64,000 nt of DNA. Source: Lineus longissimus (Eukaryota > Nemertea > Pilidiophora > Heteronemertea > Lineidae). Made by a program: the position numbers and the translations under genes. This document shows positions 13,452-26,203 of the stretch, in pieces. Every line of letters starts with the position of its first letter. Positions within the stretch are counted from its first letter, which is position 1. The notes beneath the pieces were generated by a model that saw nothing but the letters and a program-made list of their open reading frames with translations, searched no databases and had not been told where the DNA came from. The DNA lies in the NCBI RefSeq assembly GCF_910592395.1, contig NC_088313.1:12101937-12165936 (forward strand), written 5' to 3'.

Positions 13452-14731
13452 ACTCGACGCAAGGACCAAATGCGCCGCGTAGCGGCAAAATAGCGAAGCT
13501 GGCGAAACATTTATAACGGGTCACCGTGATCTCATTATGGACTTATAAGGCCAGAGTCCTCTATTAAAACATGTGTACATTACGTGTACATTGTTGTGCA
13601 TGGGTTTTGGTAAAAAAAAGTACTCATTGGACCAATCAATCTGCACAAAATTTTATATGTGTCAAGAAGAACCCTTTGCCAATAGCATAATAAAGTTTTT
13701 AAAAATTCCAATACCGATTGCCTGAGAAAAAAAGATTTCCGTACACCATATCCATCAAAACGTCACTGGCGCATTGATATGGCCCTGTCAAAGTACAAGT
13801 TCTAAACTGACCAGTGAGACCACATTTTCTTAAATATATTATCAAAAAGCATATTTCTGTGATGGCCTGACTCTGTAGATTAAGAATCAACCACAGATTG
13901 AGAATTAATTCCACTTTGGTCCATCCCAGCCATGTATTTACCACAACTTGACATTTTGATAAGCTCTATGTAACTGAGCCACACTTCCGGTCGTGGATGA
14001 ATACAGGTCTCTGCCCATAAGCGTGATTATGGGGTTGTAACTATTTTGCTGTATATTGTCACGAGGAAAGAAAAGCACGCGACCTAACGCCAACCTTTTT
14101 ATGTAAAGTGATAATTAGAAGGTATATAGTTCAGGAAATGTTAATAAATAATCATTCCTTATCATCTTTTGAGAGCATTTTTAATTGTAAAAAGTATTTG
14201 CCTACGTCACAGCGTCTCTGCAATGGGCATTTTTATCACAGTAGTCTCGCCAGCCAGACCTTCTTCACTTATCAGTCTGGCGCAAGCCAGGCGTTATTGT
14301 ACTAGACCTGGACACTTTCCACCACAATGTATCTGGGCCGAAGAAACACTGCGAAAGATTACCTCGAGCTGGAGCTAAGAATAGATTATGCTAATGAGCA
14401 TACTTCTACATTGAGTTTTCCCAGAATGGTGCATATCGCGCGATATAGTCTAATACCATTAGGCCTCGCGTAGTGGCGCTGAGGCGGCCGCTGTAATCAA
14501 GAGAGTGGTTGAGTCACTCTGTGTTATGATGAACCTAACCAAAATTGCTTTCATTTTCGCATTGCTACAATGAAAGACCTAATACTGAAATCACATGTCT
14601 GTCGACTGTGCTTTCAGAGAGACTGGCATCATGCCTAGTCTCTCTTAAAGCACAGTCAACAGACACCACTATACCCCCCACACTCAGAAACCACCAACGC
14701 CCACCTCTTCCTGCTACCTTAATACTTCTGG
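13452..14731 (+). repeat. dispersed repeat R, copy 1
   Basis: Blocks of this region recur in the same order at about 61860-62714: 13452-13545, about 14030-14300, about 14380-14450 and 14550-14731. Copy 1 has extra DNA between the first two blocks and copy 2 has extra DNA before the last. Shared landmarks include GCGCCGCGTAGCGGCAAAA and AACATTTATAACGGGTCACC. The block ends in a strong hairpin (14596-14665). No open frame with a known domain lies inside, so it is probably a non-autonomous element or part of one. Confidence 0.75.
14596..14665. repeat. near-perfect hairpin in repeat R
   Basis: Arms of about 34 nt (left with GACTGTGCTTTCAGAGAGAC, right with GTCTCTCTTAAAGCACAGTC) meet with almost no loop. 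The same hairpin recurs at about 62586-62650 with compensating and non-compensating differences. Confidence 0.8.
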
Positions 14732-17700
14732 GTTTTGGCATTTACATGTGAGTTCCACCCTCACGGTGCTAGGTGAGGCAACGAATACCTCGAGAGCCTG
14801 GTTGTTCAAAACATGTTTTTTCCCCTAACGCTGGCGTTAAGTCTAAGGGCTTAACTGAAGGATATAACGCTATGTTAAGATTGACAAAATTTGTTTTGAA
14901 CATCCCGGCCTCAGGTCGGTATCAATTCCTGTCATATGCTCAGTCAAAGCACTGATAACTTATCACACTATCACGCGATTTCCTCTTTTTCCCTTACTAA
15001 TTAGAAGAAGCCTTCCTTGATCACCGCGTTCAAAGAACGGGAACGTCAACCTGTCCTTGCTTATTAACATGCAAGACTAATCATATCAAGTCACCAGGTA
15101 AATCTGAGGAGACAGCATATCAGGCTATTTCCTTGAAGGTGCGGAAAAGGTCTTTGTTCACATCGTGGTAAACAGGGATCCCGGCAAAAACCCTAGCCCT
15201 AACCTACGGCATCGTCACAACAAAGAACCGATACCTACAGTGGATGGTTTCGCCGGCCAGTTCTCATTTTAATTAGACAGCGCATTTGCTCCCTGCTAAA
15301 TATCGTCAGTCGACGCAGTCAATGCTCGTTTCTAGTAAATCAGTACGAATAAGCGTTAGCTGACATCGGCTAAAGAAGTTAAAGCCGCACTGGCGGGTCT
15401 CTACCATGGCTGATATCGAAAGAATACAGAACTAGAATATTGTCCCAAACCCGAAGTATGCTCTTGCCGAAAGTTCGGGGCAGAAAAGGAGGTCCGCTGG
15501 ACTGTCATAATTTTCGTACAGAGACCCCAACCGTACGGTTTTTAAAAAAATCTATCACACCTAAAAGCTTTTTGATTGGATTCGACTGCTTTGACGTTAC
15601 CAAATCTTTCACTACCCCAGCTATACACGAATATAACAAATGACTTCATGCAAGTTCACACTCATTTGCGAGTAGGAGCTAATGCCGCTAAGAGGCCATG
15701 ACTATCAATAACCCAGAGATTAAAAGCACAAAATAGAATCTTTTGCTCCCCGGACATTCTATCCTAAGACATTACAAACTTCTACATTGGCCAGGAAGCA
15801 AGCTCCTCGCTTATTTCATGCGTTGAATGCATCAATTCAATTTCTTATTCATGGAATAAAAATTGATTTTGCAAACAAACGAGAAAGTTTTTGTTGGTGG
15901 TAGCAACCTACATTTGTAATTTGGTTTCGAAGTGATTGCTGATTAGACTTTATTTTGTTTTGGCTTCGTTACCAGGTGGACACTACATTAAACTGGAAAA
16001 TAAAATAATGGCTACATGTGTGTCTGGCCTTTTTAAGAAAGCGTGATCAGTTTGACCAGGGTTATGTACCTCCGGAAGTAAGAGTTCATTGATCATAATC
16101 TAATTGTTATGCAGGGCATTTTAATTCGAATCGGGTACGTCATTCAATCGACTATACACCGGTGACATTAGAATGTGCAGTTGCCCACTCTATTGCAACA
16201 AAATATTGGGCCATTGGAATTTTCCAATGGTCTGTTTAGCAGGGTCTGCTTATGACGCGCTTGTACTGAACAGCAAGCATTCAAAGAATTGTACTGACTA
16301 ATGAACAACACGAAAGCTATCTCCGGATATTTTTTTTAATAGGATTTATTGCCTTGTAGCTTTCCTTCTGTTTTTATTAGTTTACCATGTATACTTCTAC
16401 AGTTTTCTCCGACGTTGAGTTGTGAAGAGGAAAAAAGTAACGGCCTGTATTAGAGAGGTTGTGCACCTTTACTGCTCCGACTTCTACTTTGAGACTGAAT
16501 TACCTGTAGTTGTCCAGGGTAATCTTCGATTTAACTACATGTATACTATACTACATTTCAAAAGGAATAACGTTTTCAACATGATGAACCCTTTTTTTAT
16601 AATACAACATCCCACGTCGGACCTGGGCAAATGACCAATTTACCAAAGTGGTGGGCAAAAAATACTTCGAAAACGATTCACGCCTTGATTACCCAAATTT
16701 GTACAAATTTGGTTATTATAAAATGGCAAAAGGTAATTCAGCTTAATCGAAGGTGTCTCGAGACGATTGTATTAAGCCTCTAAGTTAAAATTCGAGCTGA
16801 AACAGAAATGGTGCGCAACATGTTTGAGACAGAAACTGCTTGAGATAGCCGTAAACCCGCTGACCTAGCACCGAGATGCGGTGCTGTGAGCGATGAAACA
16901 GTCAGACAAGGTACCCCGTTTTGCGAGTATAGTCGGTAATACGGGGAGTTGTCGCCAATTCGGATGACAACCCCCTCGAAACTTCCCGATTTGACTATGT
17001 ATGCAATGGCGAACATTCTGTCTCAATATACAATAATCATGTCTTTGATACTAGTATATAGTCCGGAGTTAAGCTCTGCTGTTCTGATGCTACATCGCCC
17101 AGGACATGCAACCCGTAAGGTGGTTTTAGCACTCATCTCAACTCAACTGAACCGTACAGAAAAACTACAACCCTGCTCGACATCCATCAAAGCAAATGAA
17201 TGACTACATTTTTTGCCTTGTTTGTTTAGCATCCTGATCGAACAAGCCCCATGCAAAGTTCACGGTGATTTATACTCCGGTGTATACGTTGATCTGCGTA
17301 CTTTCACGCGTTTATACGACTACGAATGGTTGTTTGGGAACTCAATCTCGTTGCTCATAACCACGTGGTTTATCCGGAAACACTAGCAAACGGGTGATAA
17401 CATTTTGCTCCGAGTTGATAGGATAGCAGACTGTCTCGAGATACTGTAATGCTGGACCGGCACATTCGGCAAACCTTCGCTTGTTCGCGATTATGCTCGG
17501 AAATGGTCTTGCTTACCGTGTCATGCCGAGTGGGATTGGCAGGAACAAGTTCCTGTAAATATGTCCACGATCGTTCTATAAAATTTTTCGTGCACGTTTT
17601 CAAGATTTTCGGGAGTGAGTAAGCAGCGCCCTCACACGGGAATATGTGGCCCGGCATCTCGAGAAACACCTCCTTTATACTAGTAAACGAAAATTATTTG

Positions 17701-18462
17701 TGATGTTTGAAAAGTGTTAGTGCCAATGTTAACTTTCCGTATGTTATTTTTTGGCCCATTAAAAACAAACCAATTAAGTTGTAAACCGGCCTGGCCCGTC
17801 CCACTACAGTGTATCGGAGCCTATGTCAACAGTGAAGTTGGCGAAAGAATTACTCGCGTGTCGACTTCGTATTTCTTATCCGGGATATTTCTGAACTCGC
17901 AACCTCCACCACTCCTTGTTAGACATGTACGGCCATCGGCAGAGGGTCAGCGCTGAAGGCGAAATTGCATGATCACCAGCTTCAGAGTTGGAACGTACTG
18001 ATTTTTAACTCGCCCAATAATAGCATTAAATCCTATGTATTTTATTACCAAAAAACGCTTGATGAAGGAATTCTGAGAAACACGCCAAAGGAAATCTATA
18101 GGTTTACCTAAGAATTGCTTTGCGTTGAAGTAATGACAAGAAAAGCTGATAGTCATGAATTTATTGCTGCAGGTGATGAAATGGCAAACCGTTAATTACC
18201 AATCCCCAGTTTATTTTTCGTTCAGCACTTGGTAAGTCGAGGACAAGGTAAATATTTTGATGTTAGACAGGTTTAGATTTTACACAGCACATATCTAGAT
18301 AGGCCCTATATACGCTTACGAATCAACTAAAATCATGAACACGTATACATGTAGTCGAAGCCAATTAACCTGCATTTTTATACGTGTAATGCGTGATAAG
18401 TGCATGTATGCGTGATAAGCATTCGTTCAAGTTGTTGTTTATATTCTCTGTACGTCTGTAGG
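14732..18462. other. non-coding stretch, no gene seen
   Basis: Largest frames are 99 codons (17370-17669, minus) and 84 codons (16949-17203, plus), with no recognisable motif. No element ends were found apart from the weak similarity at 15645-15690. Confidence 0.45.
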
Positions 18463-18540
18463 TATGTGTATTGTACTGTGATCTATGTAGACATGTGTGT
18501 ACTGTACATCCTCCACAAGTATCACAGTACAATACACATA
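18463..18540. repeat. perfect 20-bp inverted repeat with 38-nt loop
   Basis: 18463-18482 (TATGTGTATTGTACTGTGAT) is the exact reverse complement of 18521-18540. It could be a small MITE or an RNA hairpin. Nothing flanking it decides which. Confidence 0.8.
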
Positions 18541-20006
18541 ACAATGTACAAGAAAGGGTGTTCATATGAGCATAAGGCAAAGAACATTCGTCAAAGACTA
18601 CATTTGATAAACAATTGGAGAAAATTATCTTTGATATTGTTAAGAATGATCTTAGGCCTCCAAAATATCTCAAAGTTAAATGTAGAATTCTTGTTTTCAT
18701 AAAGTTGGATGAAATTTGAATGGCCTTCCATATCAATTCCAAACATGTATATGTAGTGCGTGTTTGTCCATCCAGTAGACATTATTTCTCCAATTTTCAC
18801 CAAATTCTCCATTTTGAACGGTAAGAATTCATCAGCAATGCTATGGGGGTACGACGTAAATCAGTGCACTTGCATTGAAAATGGTTCTTGTTACTTGGCT
18901 GAAGACGACTTTCTATGACGTTTGTGCCGGGAGGTATATTTGTGAACTCAACGGGTGTCACAAAAAAATACAAGGAGTTTCCTTCATCACTGCAAAATAG
19001 TGAGGCGCCACCCGTTTAATACTATGCAGGCTATACACACCTTACATGATATATCGTAAAATAAACTATCGACTTGTACTACTCTTTATCTTCCAGTTGT
19101 TACTGACAGTCCATTATCTCTGAGCGGGGAGTTGTAATATATCTATTACTACTCCCTGCTCTGAGATGAATCTTCCCGTGTGTCAACAGAAAAATACCTG
19201 ACGCAGCTACAAAACATGCATACAAAAAAGCTGACTGATGTGCCTGCGGTAAATTACAAAGAAAAAGGTCATTTATCACAATCTAAAAATGAATTCGTAC
19301 AAAGCTATATCACAGAATGAGAACATAATTCCGGTTTACGAAAATACCTAGGACCATTCTGTCACCAACATTTCCACCAACAACTGAAAGTCACCATGAA
19401 ACAAAAGTAACAAAACGAGAAACTGTTCCAAACTATCTATACTTCAAGTTGTCTTGATATTTTTTAGTGTTTTGATTATTACTCAGTATTTTATTTTTAA
19501 AAAGACATTTATGCCATGGTAACTTCAGTTGCCTGTGTAATTTGTAAATACTTGGGCGATTTCAAAATGGCCTTTTAGGTACTTTCGCGAAGCATGTACA
19601 TGTATTTATACTTTTTGATTCAACGGGTTGATTGTAAACAATGGTAAACCAAACCAAAAAGTTTGTCGACATATTCGCCATACAAACGAATAGAGTGAGT
19701 GACATGGCTCTGTTTCGTGATATACCTACGTATGTATGCTTTTCCACGGTTGTGTCGATAGTTGCAGTTGACAATGATAGCGAAACAGAAAACACGATTT
19801 GCGAGACATCTGCCGAGGCGGTGCGAAATCGCCGCCGTCACGATCATCGCGTTCAATTGGTCGTACCCAACACGGAGTAGAGCTCCACCCACACAGGCCA
19901 ACGACTACCTTCATCGAAGTTTCGGGCATAAATGCACGCAATAGACCCCTGGCCGGATACGCTTACGCCAGCTAGAGTAGAGGACGAAACATCTGAATAG
20001 GTGCAA
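18541..20006. other. non-coding stretch with one small imperfect hairpin
   Basis: An imperfect hairpin lies at 19115-19167 (arms of 23 nt, 19 paired, around CTGAGCGGGGAG and CTCCCTGCTCTGAG). Overlapping frames on both strands at 19562-19944 have no known domain. Confidence 0.45.
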
Positions 20007-20136
20007 TAGGGAGTTTTCGCAAACCCCCCAAATGCCAACGCGAGCGGCTATCGTATTGTTCGGCATCGTAATCGGGAATTTGAACAATGGGACAGGTATC
20101 TAGGTTGGCGTTCGGGGGCTTTGCGAAAACTCCCTA
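20007..20136. mobile_element. 130-bp MITE with TAGGGAGTTTTCGCAAA ends
   Basis: Both ends carry TAGGGAGTTTTCGCAAA in inverted orientation. The inverted repeat continues imperfectly for about 33 bp per arm, through C-rich and GCCAACG sequence. A TA at the very end of each arm may be the target duplication. Too short to code for anything. Confidence 0.75.
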
Positions 20137-20515
20137 ATGAACATTGATCTTGAATGTACGTCAGATGCATTCAACCGACGGGGAAAGTGTATGGTCGTCC
20201 GGGGAGCACCCTATGCTTACCCACCTTGGGAATAGAGGTTATGAATAAAAGGTCTCATCTTCATATTATTATGATCAGTTTACAACTTGAAATTCATGCG
20301 GAAAAGATTTTGGCAATCCATTTTTGAGTCGCGAATGCTCTTCATTGCTGCATACGGTTCGCAGTAAATTTGTCGCGAATGTATCTTTGATTACTTTTCA
20401 TTTTTATTGGTCACCGAAGTAATCGAGTCGTTTTTTATCATTTTCCCCAAATGCACTGATCCGGTACAGCCGATGAAAAACATCAAAATTTGGGCGAATG
20501 TTTTTGCGTTCAATA
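20137..20515. other. non-coding stretch
   Basis: Nothing recognised. Confidence 0.5.
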
Positions 20516-21423
20516 AAAATATTGGGAAGTGCTAATTGTCCGTCATTTGGTTTGGCTCATTATCATATCGTCACCCTCATGAAATAATTGCCCAAGTCAT
20601 ACTTTTGAGAAAAATGGAAAAAAACTTATTCATTTCCTAACTATTTCAAATTTGTTTTGCAACTAACTAAGAATCATATGTAAAAACATGACAATGAACA
20701 TGCAATTGATTATACTAGTATGTCTTACTGGTGTTTAAACACATAACGGGTCAAGATGACATAGGCAGTTTGACAAATATTCAAATGAGACTTAGGCAGT
20801 TTTATATCTGACTTAGGCAATTTGATTTGAGAAAGCAATGACTTAATAGGCATATCAAAAAGTCCAGCCTGTGGGTTTTACATCCACCTCAAAGTTATTG
20901 TAGTATCTTTTCCAACTTGACACTTGAGAGTTAACTGAAGACAGAAATAACTGCATTAATTGAGAGGTTTTTTCTTGAGTGTGCTGTTTCTGGCGGCCAT
21001 GTAGCTTGATGTAAAACTGCATTTCTTTGATTTAGGCATAAGGTAAATCTGCCATAGTCCCCAGCTTGACCTCAGCAACTATTCCATTGACATTCCTACA
21101 CACCAGGAGATGAGACATTGAGTTAAGCACTTTTACCGCAGGTGACTCTATGGTCAAGAGCTGACTTAGGCGAAAATATCAATTTAGCAAAAAATGACGG
21201 CATTTATTTTATGAGGCTGACGATATTGCAACTTCGGAACCGAGGAGCGCCACTATCAGTGCTGAGACAAACCAGGCTGCTGAGCGAGAAAGTTCGAAAA
21301 AATATTGGGAAGTGCTAATTGTCCGTCATTTGGTTTGGCTCATTATCATATTGCAACGTCGGAACCGAGGAGCGCTGCTATCGGTGCTGAGACAAACTAG
21401 GCTGCTGGGCGAGAAAGTTCGAA
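20516..21423 (+). repeat. rearranged local direct repeats
   Basis: A 54-bp block at 20516-20569 (contains ATATTGGGAAGTGCTAATTG) recurs at 21298-21351. There it separates two copies of a different block of about 73 bp (21225-21297 and 21350-21423, both with CGGAACCGAGGAGCGC). The order is P ... Q P Q', a patchwork duplication. Motifs of the form ACTTAGGCAGTTT repeat around 20760-20850. Confidence 0.85.
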
Positions 21424-21517
21424 GTTTTTTGGCGGGAATAATTTTTGCTATGCAAGATGCCGTTGTGATCATGAATAAGAGAGTAAAGTTAGCCTGCCTG
21501 GTTAGTGCCAGTTCAAT

Positions 21518-21531
21518 GGGGGGGGGGGGGG
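21518..21531 (+). repeat. poly-G homopolymer
   Basis: Run of about 14 G, immediately downstream of the local repeats. Confidence 0.85.
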
Positions 21532-22375
21532 TGTATGGGGTATGCAATCACTGTCCTATAATTACAGATTTATAATCTCTTTATTACTGCATTAGGGGCA
21601 AGTTACTTCAACTGTCTTATTATCCGGGATCTCAATTTAGGCATAGGTTTTGAGAGTCGGTGAAGGGGGCAACCTGCTGCGTGTTCTCGCTTCAAAAAAA
21701 CTTGATTCAATTACAACTTGATTCCAAAACAGGTGATTTCTAGGCCACGTGCTTGATGTAAATGAAAACAAATCCTCTCATTGGTCAATGAATAAACCCT
21801 CTCAATGGTCAGTGACTTCGGCAATCATTGGAAATTTCGGACCCAAACAAAGGATGGACAATAGGCACCACCCAAAAATATTTTATTGCACGAGAATGTT
21901 CGAGATCATTTCTCGTGCAATCCAGACTCTGACTCAATCTCCCGGTCTTCGGTCCGTCTGTCGAATTTTACAGACACCCGCTGAAATCCTCACATAGTAT
22001 AATTCTCACGGTAACCATTCTCCCGTGAAAGACAGTTGCTTAAGCTACACAAAACCAAAAAAGAAATCGAGGGTCAACTGTTGAACTTTTGTGATATGTT
22101 GAATTTTGCACAAGTCAGCGAAAAACGCACCAACTTGCACTGGATGGCTTTTCAACACGAGCCCGACTCACATCCCAAGTTCAGTGTACACATACGTCGG
22201 CAACAACAGGAAAATGTGTAGTTTCTTGTTAGCCGCCTATTTAGTAGCGCTCCAGGTTTCAGAAACTCAAATAACATGTATTTGCCAAAACAACTGCTAA
22301 ATTCACACTGGCATACTGTGAGGAACAAGAAATCAACGATGTTTTAGTTGGCCGTGCATTAATAATTATAAAAAC
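21532..22375. other. non-coding stretch with one small hairpin
   Basis: An 11-bp perfect inverted repeat (ATTGCACGAGA / TCTCGTGCAAT, 21885-21921, 15-nt loop) is present. No supported gene. Confidence 0.45.
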
Positions 22376-22500
22376 CCTCGCTATAGAATCTATACCGGTA
22401 TAGCAGTTGTATAGGGTTTGTAAAGGACAACCTATAAACTATATAAGATCCATCATGAAGAAATTCTATATAGGCATTCAGTGTATTTTATAAACATATA
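22376..22500 (+). repeat. third copy of a repeat shared with the duplicated unit
   Basis: Sequence around ATAGAATCTATACCGGTATA and AAAGGACAACCT matches about 42170-42275 (copy A) and 54442-54545 (copy B). So this part of the duplicated unit also exists as a dispersed repeat outside it. Confidence 0.75.
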
Positions 22501-22690
22501 CATATTATATAACCAAAAGCAGATTAGTTCAAAAAAACCTCGAACTTGGATTTCCTCAATTTTTGAATGAAATTGCCACTTTTCAACCCCTAACTGGCGG
22601 TCGCAGTTTTTGGAGGATTGTAATGGTTGGCTAATACTCTTCCTTTACAGCCGAAACATTAATTAGGAAACTCTATCACCAGAAGACATT

Positions 22691-22740
22691 ATATGTGTAT
22701 ATGTATATACGTATATACATGTGTATATACGTATATACAT
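22691..22740 (+). repeat. GTATATAC microsatellite
   Basis: Alternating purine-pyrimidine repeat built from TGTATATACGTATATACA units, palindromic in places. Confidence 0.85.
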
Positions 22741-24212
22741 CTGTTTTTGGCCAAAACTGCCTGTCGTGAGTGAGTGTGATGGCGATGAGGAGTACAAAGT
22801 GGCAACATATTCCAATAGAGCACGCATAAAAAGATTTGCATATACCACTAAACCAACACACATCACTCCTCTCACCAACTTGCTGTGAGGTCACACCACC
22901 AAAATTGCTGGTATGCCTATAATTAGCTATACAAGTGGCATGAACCTTTGCAAACATCGATGAATGGAAAAGTCATGTAATATGAATAGCATGTCATTTC
23001 ACCATGCTCTTACATCGCTGTTCTTGGCCATGCTGGCTGTCATGTCACCATACTTCAGGATTACCTTATGAAATTCCCGGAAAGGCCAAAGACTTTTCAT
23101 ATGCGTGTAGACCTATGCCTATGTCTGTATATTGCCTTCGGTACAAGGTGGGTCCAAAACTGGTTCCTTTCAAAACCTCATGATTAAGCCCATCGGAAAA
23201 AATTGAAAAAGCTGCAAATAAAATCAACATTTGTGAGCTGCTCCCACAAAATCAGTCACGTGTTGGCAGTTTTTGAAAATGAGTTATTGATATGGGCGGA
23301 TTCTGCAGGAAATTACCTTTGAAATAAGGTATGCTACATGAATATCGGTTGAACATTTACTGCGATATGAACTTTCGAGTACAAGTTTTTAGTTATGATT
23401 AGTTTGAGAAAACCTCATTGAAAGAGAAGTTATATAATATGAAAGGTATTTCAAATAACAACCTATTTGCTTTTTTCTCATTTATAATGGTGATTATACA
23501 TGTTTGCATGCTTCCAGGGGGTTCATATCATCCATTTGAATATTTTCTTTTTTTTAAATATTGAAAATTGAAAACAAAATTATTTTATTTTTTTCACTTT
23601 TCCCCTTTTTCTCAGTTTTCTCCAAATGCGACACCTCAAATTTACTCATAAACTATCTGCATGAAGGTATTTTTTTCTGCAAAATGCCAGCTTGCCCTAG
23701 CAATTACCCCTTTGGGCAGAGAAAAGTCAACAGGTTTGCTTATTCCTTACACCAAAAAATTATTTTGTTTCTCATAATAAGGAAGATTTGTGAACCTGAA
23801 AGACTGTTTCATTTATTCAATAATTGTTACTGACCTCAGATATGTCTTTGATATTATTTTATTTCATATTTTAGGCTTCAGACTTGTAAAATTTTTAGAA
23901 AAATTCACCCAGTATCTCTGCGTTTTAAAGCCCATCCTTAACGGATCCTCCAGTAATCACAGAAGGTGCTTGTTGCTGAAATTGATGATAACATAGTAAC
24001 ATGTTCTTTACACGGAGTAAATAGCCTTGATTTTTTAAGATATTGAAAATTGCTTTCTTGCTTCAATCATCCATAGTAGAGTTGTCCTCGGAAGAGAACA
24101 GTTCTAAAATTCTAAAATCCCAGGTCAGGGTATGTCATAATAATAAAGAAAGTTTTGTAATAGGTCTTGTCAACAGGACGTAAGCATAATGTCTGATCAT
24201 GTCACTCTGGTA
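22741..24212. other. AT-rich non-coding stretch
   Basis: A 90-codon plus-strand frame at 23561-23833 has no recognisable domain. No element ends seen. Confidence 0.45.
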
Positions 24213-24850
24213 GAAATTGGCAGATGTCATTTTCAGCGTTTACACCATACACATTTGACCCGGCTTATTGACCCGGTTCAGAATTTGATCCGGAATAAAA
24301 ACCTTTTTCGTCCACACCATACCTTCCCGCCCTCAGGGTAAGCTCGTCATGGCGCTATAAATAGTATCAGCGAGAGATAAATGGCAGCAGGATGGCGATA
24401 GCAAATCGAAAATGATGAAAAAGTGACACTGACAGCGTGTTTACCTGTGTGATTCTAATCTCCACAAAGATTCAAGATTCAAGATTCAAATAAGTTTATT
24501 CTACCGTAAATAATGTACTGATACACAATAGATACGTGAAGTGAAATAAACTTGTGCAAGTGCGAGATCTAAACTATAGTGTAACCGAATACAATGTAAA
24601 AATCGTCTATGATTACAGGGTATACCGGTATAATGAGGGGAGTTCCAATAAGCACCGTCTGTAGCAGGGCTCAGTAAACGTTATAACCCGGCTTTTTCTG
24701 TCCACACCATGCCAAAAGCCGGGCTAAATTTTGATCCGGGTCAAAAAGCCCGGCAATTGGCTGGCTGAACAAATCTGGATCAAATTTTCAAAGGTGTAAA
24801 CGCAAGCCGGGCCAGACCTGGCATTTTCGAACGGTGAAAACGCCAATTTA
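24213..24850. mobile_element. probable non-autonomous element with long imperfect inverted repeats
   Basis: The left arm (from about 24213; AAATTGGCAG, GCGTTTACACC, GACCCGG, TTTGATCCGG, TCCACACCAT) matches the reverse complement of the right arm (to about 24850) over more than 100 bp with gaps. The centre holds the tail of another retroelement (24469-24500). Exact ends and target duplication are not clear. Confidence 0.6.
24469..24500 (-). repeat. non-LTR retrotransposon-like tail, GATTCAA repeats
   Basis: Three GATTCAA units are followed by AATAAGTTTATT. This resembles the arrangement at 26204-26235, where GAATA repeats are followed by AGGTTTATT at the 3' end of a non-LTR element on the minus strand. 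Only the tail is recognisable. Confidence 0.45.
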
Positions 24851-25789
24851 GGCATACAAAATCAAAGTGATCCACATTGCAGGGGAAAACAATAAAATCT
24901 TGTAGGAACAATATAAATTTTGGCCGAGTTTGTCTGCAGTTTGACTAAACGAATATCCCAATTTTGTTGGCCACGGGCTGCGCAGTCATCCGACATGATA
25001 ATTCTAAATGCTGCTCCAGTTGTTGGGGACATTCAGTTTGGGACATTTAGAGCGGATGAATTATCTGCCCTTCCATCATATCCCGACCAGGGCAATATGG
25101 CGTCAGACGCCTTTCAGCCGGGTGTTATTTGGTGTAAATTCCCCCGCGTAAATCCGCCATGCGTGCGGGATAAGGGCAACAATCATGCAAAGAAGAAGCC
25201 CATATCCCTTCAAACGTCATTCGATCATCCCTCCCAGCCATTCGTTGTGGTATGGAACAGTTCTAGAACTGTTGAACTGTGCCGATACTTTGGACAGTTC
25301 GAACAATACAATAGAAGGGAATGTTCTGTCATTGTTCCAACCAACATCACATTTCAATAGTTACCTGGCCTGAAATGATTACGGGATGACAGATAGATCA
25401 CAGTCGTGAACAACTATAAACTGCATAAAGATGTTCTTTCTACCTTTTTTGCGGTTATATTTCTTTTTGTTTATCTCTAAAAAGACTTTCACTTGAAAAT
25501 AACTTACAATACCATTCATCTTTCTTGTCCAGAAGTGATATTTGTAAGATTTTCCTCCCAGGTATTATTAGTTTTGTCACACACACATGTAATCTGTGGT
25601 GACAAAAAAACCTTAAAACACAGATTTTGGCATGCCGACTGCGATACCCGGGCTGCAGTATAAAGCTATTCTCTTGTGCAGCTTTCTGTTAATCAATGCT
25701 ATTGGTATGAATTTACTCAAAACTCTTAAATACAAGTATAGTTCCTTACTCCTAGTATGTAAATATACACACACATGTGGATAATAGAG
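24851..25789. other. stretch with one unassigned 146-codon frame
   Basis: A plus-strand frame at 24920-25360 (146 codons) is the longest in this part of the window. It has no signal peptide, membrane segment or motif I recognise. A short palindrome CAGTTCTAGAACTG lies inside it. I do not claim it as a gene, though an exon cannot be excluded. Confidence 0.35.
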
Positions 25790-26165
25790 CCTTTATTATT
25801 AAATAATGTCATACTATAATGTACACTACATATTTATAATATTTATCTTACCAATTTATTACCAAGATTTTTCTTAACGAAAAAATTAGTAAGATAGAAA
25901 CTACCAATTTCTTGTTAAGAAAATTATTGTCAATTATATTCTTACTAATTTCTTACCAATAACAATTTTTGTATGATCTTGTAAGATTTTAATTAGTAAT
26001 TTTTTAAGCAATGTTTTTCTTATAATTTCGTACTAAGAAAAAAATTACTAAGATTTTTCTTATCCGATTCTTGTAATTTAAATCTTAGCAATATTTATCT
26101 TAGTAATTAATTGGTAATAAATAACTGATTTAATTAGTAATTTAATTACAATTTGATTAGTAAGA
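25790..26165. repeat. AT-rich low-complexity block with TTACTAA/TTAGTAA motifs
   Basis: Densely repeated, both-orientation variants of TTACTAAGATTTTTCTTA and AATTAGTAA give many overlapping weak hairpins. Similar TAAGATTT-rich strings occur near 48240-48360 and 63460-63570 in the duplicated unit. Confidence 0.7.
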
Positions 26166-26203
26166 TTGTCCTGGGGGTTCGATCGAATCTCAATCACACT
26201 TCA

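Noticed and set aside
16211-16230. CCATTGGAATTTTCCAATGG as a regulatory palindrome
   Set aside because: Only 8-bp arms and no context; expected by chance in AT-rich DNA.
24920-25360. 146-codon open frame as a gene
   Set aside because: No domain, no start context, no repeat partner and no flanking exons. Length alone is not enough in 64 kb.
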